DNA of 64,000 bases from Phoronis australis (taxonomy: Eukaryota; Phoronida; Phoronidae), in assembly GCA_002633005.1 (NCBI GenBank), contig NMRA01000380.1, forward strand, positions 369,131 through 433,130, in the 5' to 3' direction. Below the pieces are notes generated by a model that worked only from the letters and a program-made list of their open reading frames with translations, searched no databases and was not told the DNA's origin. Made by a program: the position numbers and the translations under genes. Numbering within the stretch: position 1 is the stretch's first letter; every line of letters begins with the position of its first letter. Shown here piece by piece: positions 25,801-40,800 of the stretch.

Positions 25801-28800
25801 TCTATTTTTAAAGGCTAATTACTTTGTTACACATAACAGACCATTAACCAAATGTTACTTGATGACATCTACACGACATGCAAACTAAGCAAAAATTGAA
25901 CTAGAATTTCCTAATCTTTATTTTTGTTGATAAACTTGAAAAAAACAAAATTTTAATGAGTAAAACAGGTGAAGAATTGCCATGTTGACTACACCAAAAT
26001 CTATCAAAAGTAGAATGCAATGACTGTGTGATTCAATTAAAAGGATACCAAGCCTGGTTTTGGCCTACTAATAGACACTAAAAACGACTCTCCCGTCTAG
26101 TTCTCTGAAACGAAATTATGCTCTGTAACCCTTGACAACCCTCAAAAGTTTGGAGAAAAATCTGAAAACTGTCAAAGTCTGATAAACGGGCATGCATGAC
26201 CTATGCTTTAATGAATTACGTGGCAACTGTAGAGAGAGACCACCCACCAAGAACCATAATGTGCAATTTGCGAAACAGGTGGCATGAGTTTCTAATTGAT
26301 TACTGCTTTTATCTTTCAAGACTGATGCATTAACAGGTGACAGAACGAGGATTGGTTGAAATCATCAAAAATAGGGTTTGATATCCTTTTAAAAATTTGT
26401 TTATGACTAATTTTGAAAGTCTCTATCATTCACCCTGGAATACAGAAATATTTAATTTCTTAAACCATACCTTTGCAGTTCAATAACTGGTTTATCAAGC
26501 AACCTCTTGGGGGCAGCAGTGGGGAAATTTGTGCTTCCTGAAATGAACCAGTTAAGGTATGTGGTTAACAACATTGAGTACAAGATTCTCAAAATGTGTC
26601 GTCTTCAGGGCGGTTATAATTGAGATCATATAATGGAAAACCTTGGAAATTGTATGGTAAAACCTTACTATTTTCAGACAAAAATAATAGCGAATTGGCA
26701 CTTTTTTCATTATTCAAAGTTTTCTCACATTGCAAGCGCCCACATTTTTTAAAAATATTGTTCGTTGGTATATATGGTACCGAACTTTAAAATGTCAAAG
26801 TGCTTTTTGATACTACGTAATACTATCATTTGCGAAAAAAATGAGAAAATAAAATTTCACCTGTCTGACATACTGTGTACAAACTGGTGAGATTTTACCA
26901 ACTCGTAATAATTAAAACTCTTTAAATGTGACTGTAAACATAGCTCAAAGTCTCAAAACAGACATTCCATCTTCAAGGGATCAATTGTGAGGTGATGGTT
27001 CAATCCATCGTCATGGTAGTGTTTCTTGGCCCACTCACTTTTCCCTTCTCATCACTCATTCCTCTTTGAAAATGGTTCCATATGAATTTCCATAGAAAAA
27101 TTAGCACTTCATGAGTAAAACATCGGTACATTTGAAAAGCCATGGACACAATTCTACACGTGAGTTATTCAGTATAATGCAACTATAAGTGGCCTAGCAA
27201 CAATGTATCCATGAGTGACGCCCTTTCAGCCTATTCTGAAGTCCCATATAAATTCCTTAGATTTTCAGAAAAATGAACACTACGTAAAATACAGTGTTTT
27301 CTCTAATAGTTCGTACACTCTATTAGATCCTACATGTCCCTTGAAACACAGAGTTTTTCTCTTATAGTTCGCACAGTAGGAGTCTGAGGGAAAAATAGTT
27401 CGTACACATATTTGCGTCGTAACATATTTCCCTTGTCATCTAACCGAACATTAATCAAGAGGCTAAAATTTTAGTGTTGAAAAACAACTAGCTCACTTGG
27501 CTGCTTCAAATCCTTGAATTTTTTATAACAAAAACTGATGTCCGTTTCTGAATTTTTTACTACCCATATTCTCTTCAAGGAAGATTTTGCGCACGTGCAG
27601 TTCAGTAGACAAAATGGCACGTACCTATTACATACTGTTGGCGTCTGAGATTTGGACAGGATATCGTGTAAGAGCATTAAATACTCGGTTATTTAACGAA
27701 AATTGAAATGGTGTCTATCATAAGTTAAAGTATTATTGATCTTGAGTACACTGTTGGTACTATTAGTTGAACCTCTGAGGTATTTGCATATCGCAAAAGC
27801 GCAATTCTTGTGTAGGGCGATATGTTTCAAAGGTGACTGCAACTGTCTTGCTTCAATTTTGCATTTGTAAGTAATACAACACTTCTGGGCCCAGGATCTG
27901 ATCTCCAAATTCGAGACTTTACTCGAACTGAAACACAAAACTTAACAAATCACGTCAAACAATTCAAGCACATATCATGCCAGTCAACTAGAAGTGTGCC
28001 ATGCTTACGGTCAATTGTTGAGAGATTAGACCCAGACCCTGATTGACCAAGAATTAAGTACGTTTTGAGTGGAGCTCATTAGATGTATTTATAAGTGTCT
28101 CAAACATATTTCATCTTTGCTTCTTCAACTTACAAATGTTGCAGATTTTGGGCCACTGAAATGCTCTCGACATACATAACTTTCAATGGCCACCATTACT
28201 TTTTCCCCATACCTGCTACTATGTTACTCAGTTGATCAGTAGTTCCTTGTTTACCTCCAGCATTCAGCAATATGCTTGATACCTGCAATAATCAAGTCAA
28301 AATTTAAGCTTAGTTTCTTCAAACATGGCTCACAACCTTGACCAGAAGGTGGATGACAACAGGGGGCACTTTATATCCATCCATTGAAGTAATACCAAAT
28401 GGTTGAACAGCTGTGCCAACCCATCAAACCCTCCCTTTGGATACGAGCCTGTGATTCGCAGAGCCTTACTGACAAAATGTCTAACTTAACATGCACAATT
28501 CGAACAAAAACAATAAAGTTCCGAGGTGATCACTGCATTCATCTAGGAAAATTAATTTGAAAACTTCGAAAATCCGAAAAAGTGACTGTTAAGCCATTAA
28601 CAAGTTGGGGCATTTAACAATTCCGGGAATGACTAAGTGTGGGACGATACTCATTCTTAGGAATTCAGTTATTTTCGGAAGAACTGATTATTTTTATTCG
28701 ATTCTTGTTTGTCAAATTAATTCATTTTTCTCAAGTATAAGTAGTTGCCTTACTACTCGCACCTATTATAGCTACAAAATTGTTAACTAATCATGATAAT

Positions 28801-31800
28801 ATGAGTCCAACTAATGAAAGATCCTAAGGCTGCTTATTTGTTCAATATCCCATAATACAAAAAATACAAATAAGCTGTAACTTCAGTGAGAAAATTGGAC
28901 ATAAATCAAATCCTTATCAAAATCGATTTAATGTCAATTCGATCAATTGTTGCACCATTAGCAATGACCTATAGGGGTAAACTATCCTAGCCACCTCGTG
29001 AACACAGTCAAAAAATCAGTTTTAATACAAAGTATGTATTTTTTGCCAAATTGCATTTTGGTCCCCGCAACTGATCTTCTCCATTTACGGAATTATTAGA
29101 CAAGAACATTTAAATGGCACTAAGTTTTAAGTATGAAAACTGAAAAAAGTAAAATCTTCATTAAGGGTAATGTCGGACCTCATAAACAAGACTATTTAGC
29201 CAAGTGTCGAAAAAACTCAGCATTAAAATATATTTCCTGTAGAATTGATCTCTGACTTTTAAATCTCATTGATTGGATCACATGACCACGTCTTTTGGTA
29301 AAATTTAGCACAAAAGAAAGGTTAATTGAGAGCCAACAACAGTGCTGTCAATCATATAAATGCTACAGTTTTCTAAATCACCATTTTTTTTGTTCTATGC
29401 AACTTTCGAATTTTTTCAAGAAAATTAGTCCCATTTTTGATAGCCACTAGTGTAAAACAACGTGAAGCATTTTAAAAACCATTCTTAACAACGTTTTGGA
29501 AAACAGTGGATAAAACAGTTCTGAACCTGAAAGTTTCATACGTATAAATTGGGAGTTTCTAAGATATGATGTTCTGATGTTGGCCAAATTTGGAGTGTTT
29601 TCTAGGGTCCTATACAATCTTAACCTGACTGAGAACAATAAACTAAGCTGTTGGAAATACAGAGGACAATACAAAGCTACTTCTACGTTTATCAGAGTTG
29701 TTGAATACAACGGTAAAAAAGGATAATGTAAAATCTCACCAATGTCGGACAAAATAATTGCCAAAATTGACGGTTTTTAATTTTTGACGGCTTCTAACGT
29801 TCTTGGGAAAGCCCAGAATGTCTCAAAACATTGTCAGATGGTAGCTATTGTATAGAACTTATGAATGCTCAAGTTTTCATTTCATGCAACTTATTTACGA
29901 AAAATATAAAAAATAGTTAAAGTTTCACGTGTCTGCCATATTGTGTCCTAAATTGGTGAGAGTTTATCGTAAGCAAAACAACTTTCAGTTCCACATTTTA
30001 TACTCCAAGGACTCTAAACTAAGAACCCAACACAAAAAAATTATGACAAATGGTGACAACAACAGCATCCTGTTCAGAAACAATAATACTGGGGGGTGGG
30101 CGGGTGCTTTCAAAATTATATTTATTCTCCTAAGCAGTTCACTTTATCTAAAGCCAAGTCTTTGAAACATGACTACAGTGTGCATCTATATCCTTCACTC
30201 TTCCTGACAGCTCACCTTATCAGAAGACAAGTTGCAGAGAAGGGCATAGTAAAACTTGGAGCGATCCCGTATCTCAACATCCTGGAACTTGGTGAACATG
30301 GCAAATAATAGGCTCCCTAAAGCTGCAAAAATAAACAAATAACTAAGTCAATAAGCCCCGCTCAAGATGAATACCTTGCACCTTATAAACAATAACATCC
30401 CTGGGCACGGTGGCTGTGTATGACGTCAACTCCCCGAGACATCCTGTCTGCTGTAGTGAAAGAAACACTGATACTGTTTAAGTGCTGATTTGATGATTTA
30501 CGTACTAGCATTGCATTTGGCTGGGCACACTCCAGAAACAATAACTAAAAGATTACAGTCAACACAGAACAATGATGTGACTTTTTGGCCAGCAATTAAT
30601 CATTTTAACTGGAACACTATGAGGCTTCAGCTGCAAATCTTCACAAACTCGTCAAAGACTCCGGCCTTCTTCAAAATGACTACCTGCTCATTTAAGACAT
30701 CTGTGCGGTGTTAATAGTGTTAACGATAAAGCAGCACAGTAAAATCCGACCTACTGTAATCTTATAACTATTTTAGCTCACAATATGGTTGACGAGTGAA
30801 ATCTAATTTCTTGCCAAAATTTTCAAAAAATAGGCGTGGTTTATTGTATGCTATGTAGACCTCATAAAAGAATGTTTACAAAGTCTCCATTTTTTTGTAT
30901 TCGGTAACCAGCCTTTGAAAAATGGAAAATGGCAATTTTGACAATTATTTCATGTGAAATAGGTGTAGAATTATTGCATTTACTGCGGCATTGTACGGAG
31001 TATTAGGGCAAAGTACTGTTTAACTACAACAAATGAAACAGTAAATCAAGCACATATCGGTTTGTTTCTAAAATAAGACTTCCATATCATAACCAGTAAA
31101 AACTGACATCAATAGTAGGCCTACAATGGACTGGTGTAGAATAACATCATCACTATGATTAGTGGAAGTTGCTCTAGGGTAGGTTGTGTGTGGACAGGAC
31201 TTATGGTACTATTCTATTGATTGGTATACCGTACTCGTCCGGGTTACCGCCCGCACCCCAAATTTCCAAAGTTTCACTTTTAAACGCTCATGCTTCCCTC
31301 AGTTAACGCTCAATTTGTACGATCGACACGTCCTTGAAACTTGAAAGCACTAGTGTCTTTGTGAATGCCCATCTCGCGCAAATTTTAGCTAAAAAAAACA
31401 TGCCATCACTCCATTTTGGATGTTAAGCCCATTGCTACATTGACTACATTCCGCCGATGTGAAGTCAGGCGTAATTGTAGCTCAATGGGCGTTAACCCAA
31501 TGGACCGTTCGGGTAAGTGCCCACCACTGACTTCTCAAAAGCCCATGCTGGACTTAACGCCCCGGCACTCCCTAGTTTTGAGTTGCCCAATTTAAGTGCT
31601 CTGGGTGTTAATCCAGATGAGTATACAGTATCATAAAGCTGCCCCATAGGAAGTAGTGTTGGTACCTTCAGAAACTACTTTACCCTGTCCAGCTAAGCTG
31701 AGCACAGTCTAACAATGGTTTATAGTATTCTGGTGTTGGGCACGTGACAAACCATAGGATAATGAGGTGTGTGTATACCATGGTTTGAAACCTACACTAG

Positions 31801-34800
31801 TGAGCGTGGAATGAATTAAAGAATAAAATGAAAGGCAAGAAGGTGAAGCTCTCTAATTTCAGTTAATGCTTACGAGGGATATTCTACCGTCGACGCAGAA
31901 GGCATGTTATATGACGTTTATCTAACTAATGAAGAAATATAAAAAAATGAAGACCATTTAAGATAACTTTTCTGACTGTAATATTCATGTATTTTACAAA
32001 CAGGCAAATTCAACTGCGAATTATTTTGTTCATGGTACAATTGAATGCATGGGAGATTAGTCTCAATCAAGAGCAGTTTTGTTCATCATGGAATACTATC
32101 GGAAAATTACAGAGGATAAATTAACCCACTTTTCAGATTTCGCTCTTATGAGCAGCGATGGTTATGCAATACAAGGAAAATCTCGACAAATAGGTATACG
32201 AGACAATACCGAATGATGAAAGTTCAATTATAACCAAGTCATAACCGAGACTATCCTCAATTTCCTTCTTATCATTCACATGCTGTTTATGTAGGAGTTT
32301 CGAAAATTATTTATTACACACATTTTCAGGACACCTGAGATACTTCACAATATAAGGCATCACAGAAGGTAACAGACAGTGACAAGATAATGTTACCAGC
32401 AAACTCAATCAAAAGTTGAAAACATTCCCCTCAGCGCCTGGCTCTAATATACCTCCCTGAGTTGCTTTTGAAGTTCACACACAGTCCAAGTGGTAGTGTT
32501 TGTACTACTAATCCTGTTATAAACATAGCAGCATAACCTCACAAACTCAATTAATATCATTCCAACTGTAATGTATAATTGCCAAGCCTAAAACTGTAAT
32601 GTTTAATTGCCAAGCCTAAAACTGTAATGTTTACTTGCCAAGCCTAAAACTGTAATGTTTAATTACATGCTTCAAGAGACAAATCGGTCAATTATCTTCC
32701 AAACCTGAGGGGACATCCCAACTGGGGTTGGTAATTAGCTCTCACAGCAAATATCTTGGATGGATGTTTTGTCTTTTTCTGTAATAAGGTGATTGGGGGG
32801 TAGGGTGTTGCATTGGTGGTAGAATCAGACAAGGGGTGTTCAGTTTCCCCTCTTTTTGTTAGTTTTAAGCATGCGAATTACACATAAAAATGTGTTTAAT
32901 AGTTTTTCTGTGTGTTTGTTTATAAAAAGTCCCCAGAAAGTCTGAAGGAAGAATGTGAGATCAATTATTATGATGGATATTTATTTATTCAAGACTAAGA
33001 CAGCCAGGCTTAATGATTGTTTTCATTTTGGGACTGTAGGAGAAAACCAATAAACAATATGTGGGCTGACTTGCAGGTTGGAACTTAGTGTGTATTGAGA
33101 CATGTTTAAAACGCATTAAAGGTGATATCTGCTATGGTTTTTTCACAAAACCATTTCTGTAATAGAACAGAAATAGTATCAACACAGATAACATTGTGAA
33201 TACCGATAAGACATGAAGTATGTGAATCTAGTTTGCAAAGAGATCAGATGTTCTCTTTGGGGTGTGAAAATGTTCCACTCTTCAGAGTACACTTTTGAGT
33301 CGAGTTCACTGCTGTCAAAATAATTCTAAAAGTGACTTTTTTCAACAAGAAAAATCTAGAATTATTTAGAACTAAAATTTCTACTCACTTCTGCCAAACT
33401 TTGCACTGGAAACTATTGCACAGAGAATAAATTAATGTTTTAGAGCATACCAGTTTGATACCAGCAGTTTCAGGTAACTTAAGTAGTGTTCGCATGTGAA
33501 ATTTGGTAAAATAAATCCCAGTATTTTTTCAGGTAAATTTTTACTAAGAAGATTTTTTGCATTGTGACTCAGATTTGCTGGCATTCAGAGTTCCATAGAA
33601 TTTGTATTAAAATTTATTCAGTGATCATGGTTTGTTAACTCAATTAAAATTCCAAGTCAGACTGTTCTTGACCAATGGCAGCATAATTCTTCCAATTTAT
33701 TCAATTAGCAAACGGATCTCGCTCATGGCACAGTCCTCGCAGATCTCTGACAAGGCAATGTTCATGGTCTGCCAACTGAGGCTACAGAACTTACTGGGAT
33801 TCTCCATTACAAGGGGACACGACAAATTATAGAAAATAACTCTTGTCAAGATTCCTGCGAAATTTCTAGGATACTGATTTACACAGGAATGCCGCTTTGA
33901 CATCCTCTGCAACATTCAAATGAATTGTCTAAAAACAGACTGGCAGACATTTGCTAGCTCAACCAACATTTATGCATGCATTGTCAACATTCCCCATAAA
34001 CATGGATTGATGACTACACACACAGCTAATTATATCACAGCAGTCAACCAGTCACCAACGGCAACTGAAATCCCCCATAGGGAACCTCACAACTAAACCT
34101 CATCACAGACCTAACAGGCTAACTTTTGATACTTGCTTAGCATAAGGATGCCTGGGGATAACTGCTGGCTTCGTTCATAATTTGAAGAAAAATAGTTGCA
34201 TTACTACTGGACAATGAAGACTTCTACGCGGCGGTGTATCGTGGGAATAGTGGCAACTTTAATTCTCGCCGGTTGCATGTTGGTGATGCCTTTATATTTC
34301 TTGTTTGAACACACAGAACAGGAGGATCGTATGGCAGGTAGGTATGGTACGGCATTGTAGAGCTAAGCCGATTAGGTACAGTTATCTTTCACCTATTTCT
34401 TACCCACAATATGGCAAAAAAGTGAATTTGTCATATTTCTCACATAATCATGATTTTTTTCTTTTTTAGTAGGGTTTATAGCAATTGGCATAAATCCAAC
34501 TTTTGATTACCTGTAGCAAGGTAAACTGAGCTTTGGAAAATTGATCATTCTGGAAATAATTTTTGTGCAAAGCAACAGAGGGTTTACAGCAGTAATTATC
34601 CGGGGCAAGTGTACAGGGAGAACAGAGGGACTCTGTCCCTTCCTCTGTGACTCTGAAAACTTGTATGCACCATGTACAACAGCCAGAGCATCACAGACAA
34701 TACAGTTGCAACTACAATATTTTCTTATGGAAAGGCTACAAGGCACCACTCTCTTCCAGTGCACAACTCAGCTTCCAATAAGTGAGTAGACGAGGTACTT

Positions 34801-37800
34801 GCCGGAAGTAAAATGCGCATAACAACAGGCACCGCTAGTGAATGGTGATGTCGCTGCTTGCACGCAAGGTCAGAGATTTTGTGCATTGAGAATATACAAA
34901 GTTGGTGGTCCATGTACCATAGAATACCCTTGGATTTAATAACTTTATCTAAAATCCTATCAGCCAATAACAGACAGGACAGTTGTTTCCTCTTGTTGCT
35001 GACCTCACCTTCACTCCATATATGGTGATGCCAAAATCCGCCACTTACAAAGTTCAGAGTCATGCAATCCTCTGAACAATATGCATCCAAAATTTGACAG
35101 GATTTCTGAACCTCTGTCTGATTTACAAGAAATTCAGGATATAATCGTATAAATGCAAAAAAGGCATTTCTGCCTAAATTAATTAAAAGTTTGATTGAGC
35201 TAGTTTTGTAATAGTACAAATGTCAGATGAAACTATCGATTCATTCGTTTCTTATACAAATCAACATGATCACAAAAATAATCTTTAACTTATAAAAAAT
35301 ACTGAACTTAAATTCTGTATTTGTCTCGACAATGAAACCAACCTTGAAGACCAAAATATATTCCAACTATTGGTGGAGTATTTCATTCATTCCAACAAAT
35401 AACATGCAACTACATTTATTAGTTAACTTCTACAATAGTTGTTATTGATAAAAATATATCTTTTTTACAAACAACACTAAAATCAAAATTTTCCCTTATG
35501 AACTATCACACTATCTGGTGACAAATTCTTTATGGAAACTTTTGCCTCACATGTGAATAATTAAGTACATCATTTTTCCCAGTTAATGACAAGAGTACAA
35601 GTTACAAAGTACTATACAGAACAGCAATTATCTCCCCCGCCCGTCACTCTCAAACAGGTATCACATAAATACACATCCTACTCTGTAAAACACACCTGAC
35701 AGGAGCATGTTACAGGCATCAGTTTAGCGCCACACAAATATGGCAGCTTATTTTTATCACTGTGTGGAATGTAGTTGGTGCATAGCATGTAGCATTATTC
35801 CATAAACAGAAGGTCAGAGGTTTCATATTAAGAAGGGAATTCAATTTATGGTACAATATCATCAACTTATGACATGATATGTTAGACACGTGACTTATTT
35901 TTTTCAGTTTTTGGTCATTAAAGATAAGTTGCATCGAATAAATGCTTATCATTTTAAAGTACTCCACATACCTGCCAACAGACAATGTTTTGAGAAATTG
36001 TGGGAATCCACAACAAAGTCAAAAACCTATAAAAAATGAAAAAAGATCAATTTTGTCAATTGTTTTTGTCTGAAACTGGTGATATTTTGCCATGCCAAGG
36101 CAATTAACTGTAAAAAAGTCGGTCTGTGTTCAGTCCCTAAATTGAGTTACAAGCATGTCCTTTGATCAATACTGCTTGCAGTTGACTGTGTATGTATTAG
36201 GTTATCCAGCATCTCGCACTAATAACTTTACTATGCTATCCACTGAAAACGATAGCAGCCTATGAAGGTTATTCATTTAATTGGGTGATTTTTAATAAAA
36301 GCAAGATATTTGTTGCATCCTTGATAGAGGTTTACAGCAAAAAATATTTTAATCACGTCCTTATCTTTGATTTGAGGCTATTCGAAAATAGCAGTATTGT
36401 CAATCCTATGAGAGTTAAAACAAGTTTGCATACAACTAAGTTGTAAGTTGTAAGTATGCTGGTAGTGAACATTAACAAGAATTGAAGTGTTCCAGACGAC
36501 CCACGACCCACGACCCACCCAGGCTGGAAATGCTAAGTGAAAAGTCAACAACTTGTGATTGTTAAGAAAACAATTGACAAAAGGCATGTCGTTGGCGGAT
36601 TGTTCAAAACGAATGCACTCAATCTGGTGATAACACCAAGTGATTGGCTTCACTCTGAGTCTTGGTTCACGCCAAAGGCAAATTAAATAGAATCGGGATA
36701 AAAATAAAGTAAACACACATACAAAAAGGAACGGTGCTTAAAATACCAAAAACACTTTGTACACTCAAGTTTTAATATCTTTGTCTGTTTTTTTTAGAAT
36801 GAGAGGTCTATGGGGTCATCCTTTGCTATCAAGACCAATGCTTTTAACTAAACAAAACAAAACAATAACACAACAGCCTCTATATGCTAAAAATTTTATG
36901 TTATGATTTTTATGCAAAATTCATTGACCACTTTACTCATAGTCCAGTGTCCGATTACATAAACAGTTCCAAATAGGGACTAGACTAAGTTCCCTGAATC
37001 TTTTGCGTATTTGGTTTGTTTTCTACTCACAAATGTGTTATTGTTTCAATCATTTTATCTTTATTATGAGCTCTTCTTTGACTAATGACATTTCCCAATA
37101 ATATAACTAACAAGAGCAACGTGTAGCCCACGAATGCATCGCAAATGGTGTGCTCTTAGGGTTATTTACATGGATTTGTATCATAAAAATGGCCACTAGA
37201 TGGCGCAAAAACGTACAAACCATTCAAAAACGGGAACATGCCATATTTCATAAAAATGTGTCAAGGAATTTCAGAGAAACAAAGGAAAACAGATTAAAAT
37301 GAAATTGCCACTTGTGGGTACAGCGTCCGTTGGATCCGCCTGAACGTCGTCTGTTGTTATCTTCATATAAATACTCTTACTAAATTTAATAAAGATCCTG
37401 CAGTGGATTTAGAAGATATAGCTATAGGGCCAAAACAAAACAAAGCTACCACTAGGAGGTGCCACAGTAGTCAGTCGCCAACCATCAAATGTCCTCTTCA
37501 CGCTGAAAACATATACGCCAATTTTCAAATCCATCCCTAGAATGATTTGGTTGATAGAGGGGTGGACACCAAAAACAAGATTTGAAAACAGCAAAAATAG
37601 CCACCAGGTGGCGCAAAATACCTAGATTCCATCCAAAAACAGGAGGATAGCGTCATCTCATCAATAGATGTCTATATTCAAAACTTTATGAAAATCTGTT
37701 GAGAAGATACAGACTGGTAAACATAAAAAACTAAAATTGCCACTAGGGGGCACACCAGTAGCAGATTTGTGCGAAAGTCGTCATCGTCCGTTGTCAACAT

Positions 37801-40800
37801 CATATAAATACACTTGCTAAATAAATTAGTAAAGATTCTGCAAACGGTTTAGGAGATAGTCATGAGCGCAAAAAAAAACAAAACTGTCAGTAGGAGGCGC
37901 CACAGTAGTCAAAAGTTGTAGGAAAATCATCGTCAGCCGTGCTCTTCATAGTAAAAACATACATGCCAATTTTCCCAATTATCCTGAAAGCGGCTTCGTT
38001 GATAGATGAGTGGACGCCAAAAAACAGTAAAAATGGCCACTAGGTGGTGCAAACTAGGTCGAATTCATCTGAAAATGGAGAGATAGCGTAACCTCATTAA
38101 TAGACGCCTGTATGCCAAATTTTATGAAAATACGTTGAGGACCTTTGAACAGAGGTAATCGTAAAAATAATAAAATTGCCACTAGGTGGCACACCAGTAG
38201 TCAGGTCTGTCCCAGAGTCGTCATCCTCCATCACTAACATCATATAAATACACTTACTCAATTTAGTAAAGATCCTGCAAACGGTTTAGGACATACAGCC
38301 ATAGGCGCAAAAAAACAAAACTGTCACTAGGAGGCGCCACAGTAGTCAAAGTCATCGGAAAATCATCGTCAGCCGTCCACTTCATAGTAACATACATGCC
38401 AATTTTCACAATCATCCTTTGAGCGGTTTGGTTGATAGAGGGGTGGACAACAAGAAGCGGACTCGAAAACAGTAACAATGGCCACTAGGTGGTGCAAACT
38501 ACGTCGAATCCATCTGAAAACGAGAGGATAGCGCCATCTTACTAATAGGTACCTATATACCAAGTTTTATGACAATCCGTTGGGGACTTTTGACGATACA
38601 GAGGTAAACGTTAAGAACTAAAATTGCCACTAGGAAACACACAAGTAGTCAGATCCATCCAAAAGTTCACTCATGCCGTGGGCGCATAAAAACTGAGCCA
38701 GTAATTCAATCAAAATAATTAGGGACTTAATCCTAAAATTAGGGGCGTTGCACGAAAAGGTCCCTTAGCTACTTATTTCCAATGATATCCAACATAGTGT
38801 TCACTTTTAATTTGTATCAACGCATAACATCGACTTAGTAATGAGACTCAAACAGCATAAGAAAGGACAATCGGTGTTTTCACAAGTCCACAAATAGGCA
38901 GTAGATTTAGGGAACATAGTCGAGTCCCTATTTGGGACTGTTTCATGCAACCGGACACAGGAGTCTGTTCCATGAGAAGTGACTTAAGACTTAAGTCAAA
39001 CATTTTATCACGTTCCCACTTCACACTAGTTGCAGAGTTTATCCCTGCAGTTCCTAGCGCATCACAACCTTGAAATAATTAACATAATTTACCTCTAGTC
39101 AGTACTTAGCTGTTATGCATATATTCTCAGACTTTTTAATTTTGCTGAAGTGAGATTTAATTATTTTTCAAAAGTAGTTGTGTGGAGCGGAAGAACAAGT
39201 TTCCGACTTGATTCCTAAGTCGCTTTTCACAAAACAGGCCCATGACATCGTATGCCAAATGGTGTGTAAGAAATTGTCTCACCGCAACACGCGGAATACA
39301 CGATAAATCCAGTCAAAAAGTGATGAGAGGGTTTCCCATCATTCCTTACAGTGGAGAGCGGCCATAGGCATCACTTTTATTTGACTAGTAAAACATTCTA
39401 TGGAATGAACATTCATTGATGTCTTTAATTGAATAATTTCAGAAACAACAACAACAACCACAGAGAGCAAGACATTTAAATCTTCTACAGAAAACAAGAT
39501 GGCTGTTAATCAGACAGACGTGTTCACTGTAGTACCACTACCTCACGAATCTTCCTCATCACTGATCAACTTGCTTAAAACGAGCACAGAAACTGGGATA
39601 GTGTATATGACCGCAAACAGTGAGGACAATTCAGAATCACTGACAAGCACTGAAGGAAAACCAACCTCCATTAGCGACAGAACAAGGACAGTGACTGATG
39701 ATTTGTGGTTACGACGGCTGATCACCACAACTGAGATCCCGGGCGGTAATTCACCAAACACTGTAGAGTCAACAGTTATGGTCACAAACTAACGCCGATG
39801 ATATCCAAACTCCTTCAGTTAACATCAGCACGGAGGTCATATCATTACATTAAGACTACGTCCATAAGACTCCAAGATCATGCCTGTAATTGGCACTTTT
39901 TGAGTCAACCTTGTGAACGTGAAGGAGATTTGTTGGGGTTGTAACTTAAGACAAAATTGTTGGCAACAGATAATGAATTAAAAAGTAAAATGAAACTCCA
40001 AACTTTAACATAAGAAATGTGTCCAACTGTGTAGCAGCTTTGGAGCAGGAAACAGTCGTTAACTTATTTGAGATGCATGTATTCATTTTTTCGCAAACCT
40101 CCCAAGCTGTAATAAAAGCACACACAAAATCTGGAATGAGATTTGGGGGGCCTAAGTTTGAGATAAAGAAAACTAACGTGTTATTGATCAAAACATATCA
40201 ATCAAGTCAGTAAATTTTGTGACATAATATTTTTGTAATCAAAAGACCTGCGTCACACATGTTTACATTAGTTACAAGAGCAGTCTGTTTCAGAGAATGG
40301 ATTCGAGTTTAACAGCAAGTCACAGATTGTCACACCTGAAAAACTTCCAACTCGCATTTGTTAATAAAGCATGGTTACAAGTTTTGTTTTTATTAATACA
40401 TTTATCAACCCAGATATCGTATTATTAATGATTAGTGGATATGGCTGGGGTTGGGTGGCCCCAGCTACATACCCTTACGACAAAAAACGATACATTATAC
40501 ACAACAAATATGTATTTTCAAAACAACTCATGGTGATTGAACGGATAATCAGCATGAGATTATTATAAAAGGTGGAGAAAAAGGGGGAGGGGGAATGACC
40601 TTAATACACTCGTTCACACTCATATTTACTCACAGTCATGGTTCCAAGTGATCGGTTCAATTGGGGCCATCTGAGCGGCCTGCGCACATGTGGTGCACAA
40701 CATGTACCAAACCGCCTGCAATTACTTGTTTTTAAATGTAAACATTTCAGTGATTAGGAGAGTATTGTTCAGTGGGAACATTTTTAAAATTTGGTCTTGG

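Larger units (their letters stand above)
36944..38961. mobile_element. 2.0 kb non-autonomous DNA element with terminal inverted repeats
   Basis: The left end (CCAGTGTCCGATTACATAAA, then CAAATAGGGACTAGACTAAG) is the inverted, diverged copy of the right end ending at 38961 (reverse complement CCTGTGTCCGGTTGCATGAA, then CAAATAGGGACTCGACTATG). The match extends about 65 bp. The outermost bases are flanked by AGT on both sides (36941-36943 and 38962-38964), a possible 3 bp target duplication. There is no coding frame; most of the interior is an array of about 145 bp monomers with CTCF-like motifs. The element lies in the second intron of the nested gene and in an AP5B1 intron. Confidence 0.7.

Noticed and set aside
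34507-35219. Minus-strand frames of 85 and 164 codons
   Set aside because: They overlap the phase-consistent exon on the plus strand (34590-34781), lack acceptors or homology, and do not fit the AP5B1 phase series.
37409-38563. Several minus-strand frames of 60-70 codons with similar text (VHPSINQ)
   Set aside because: They are translations of the tandem array monomers, not genes.
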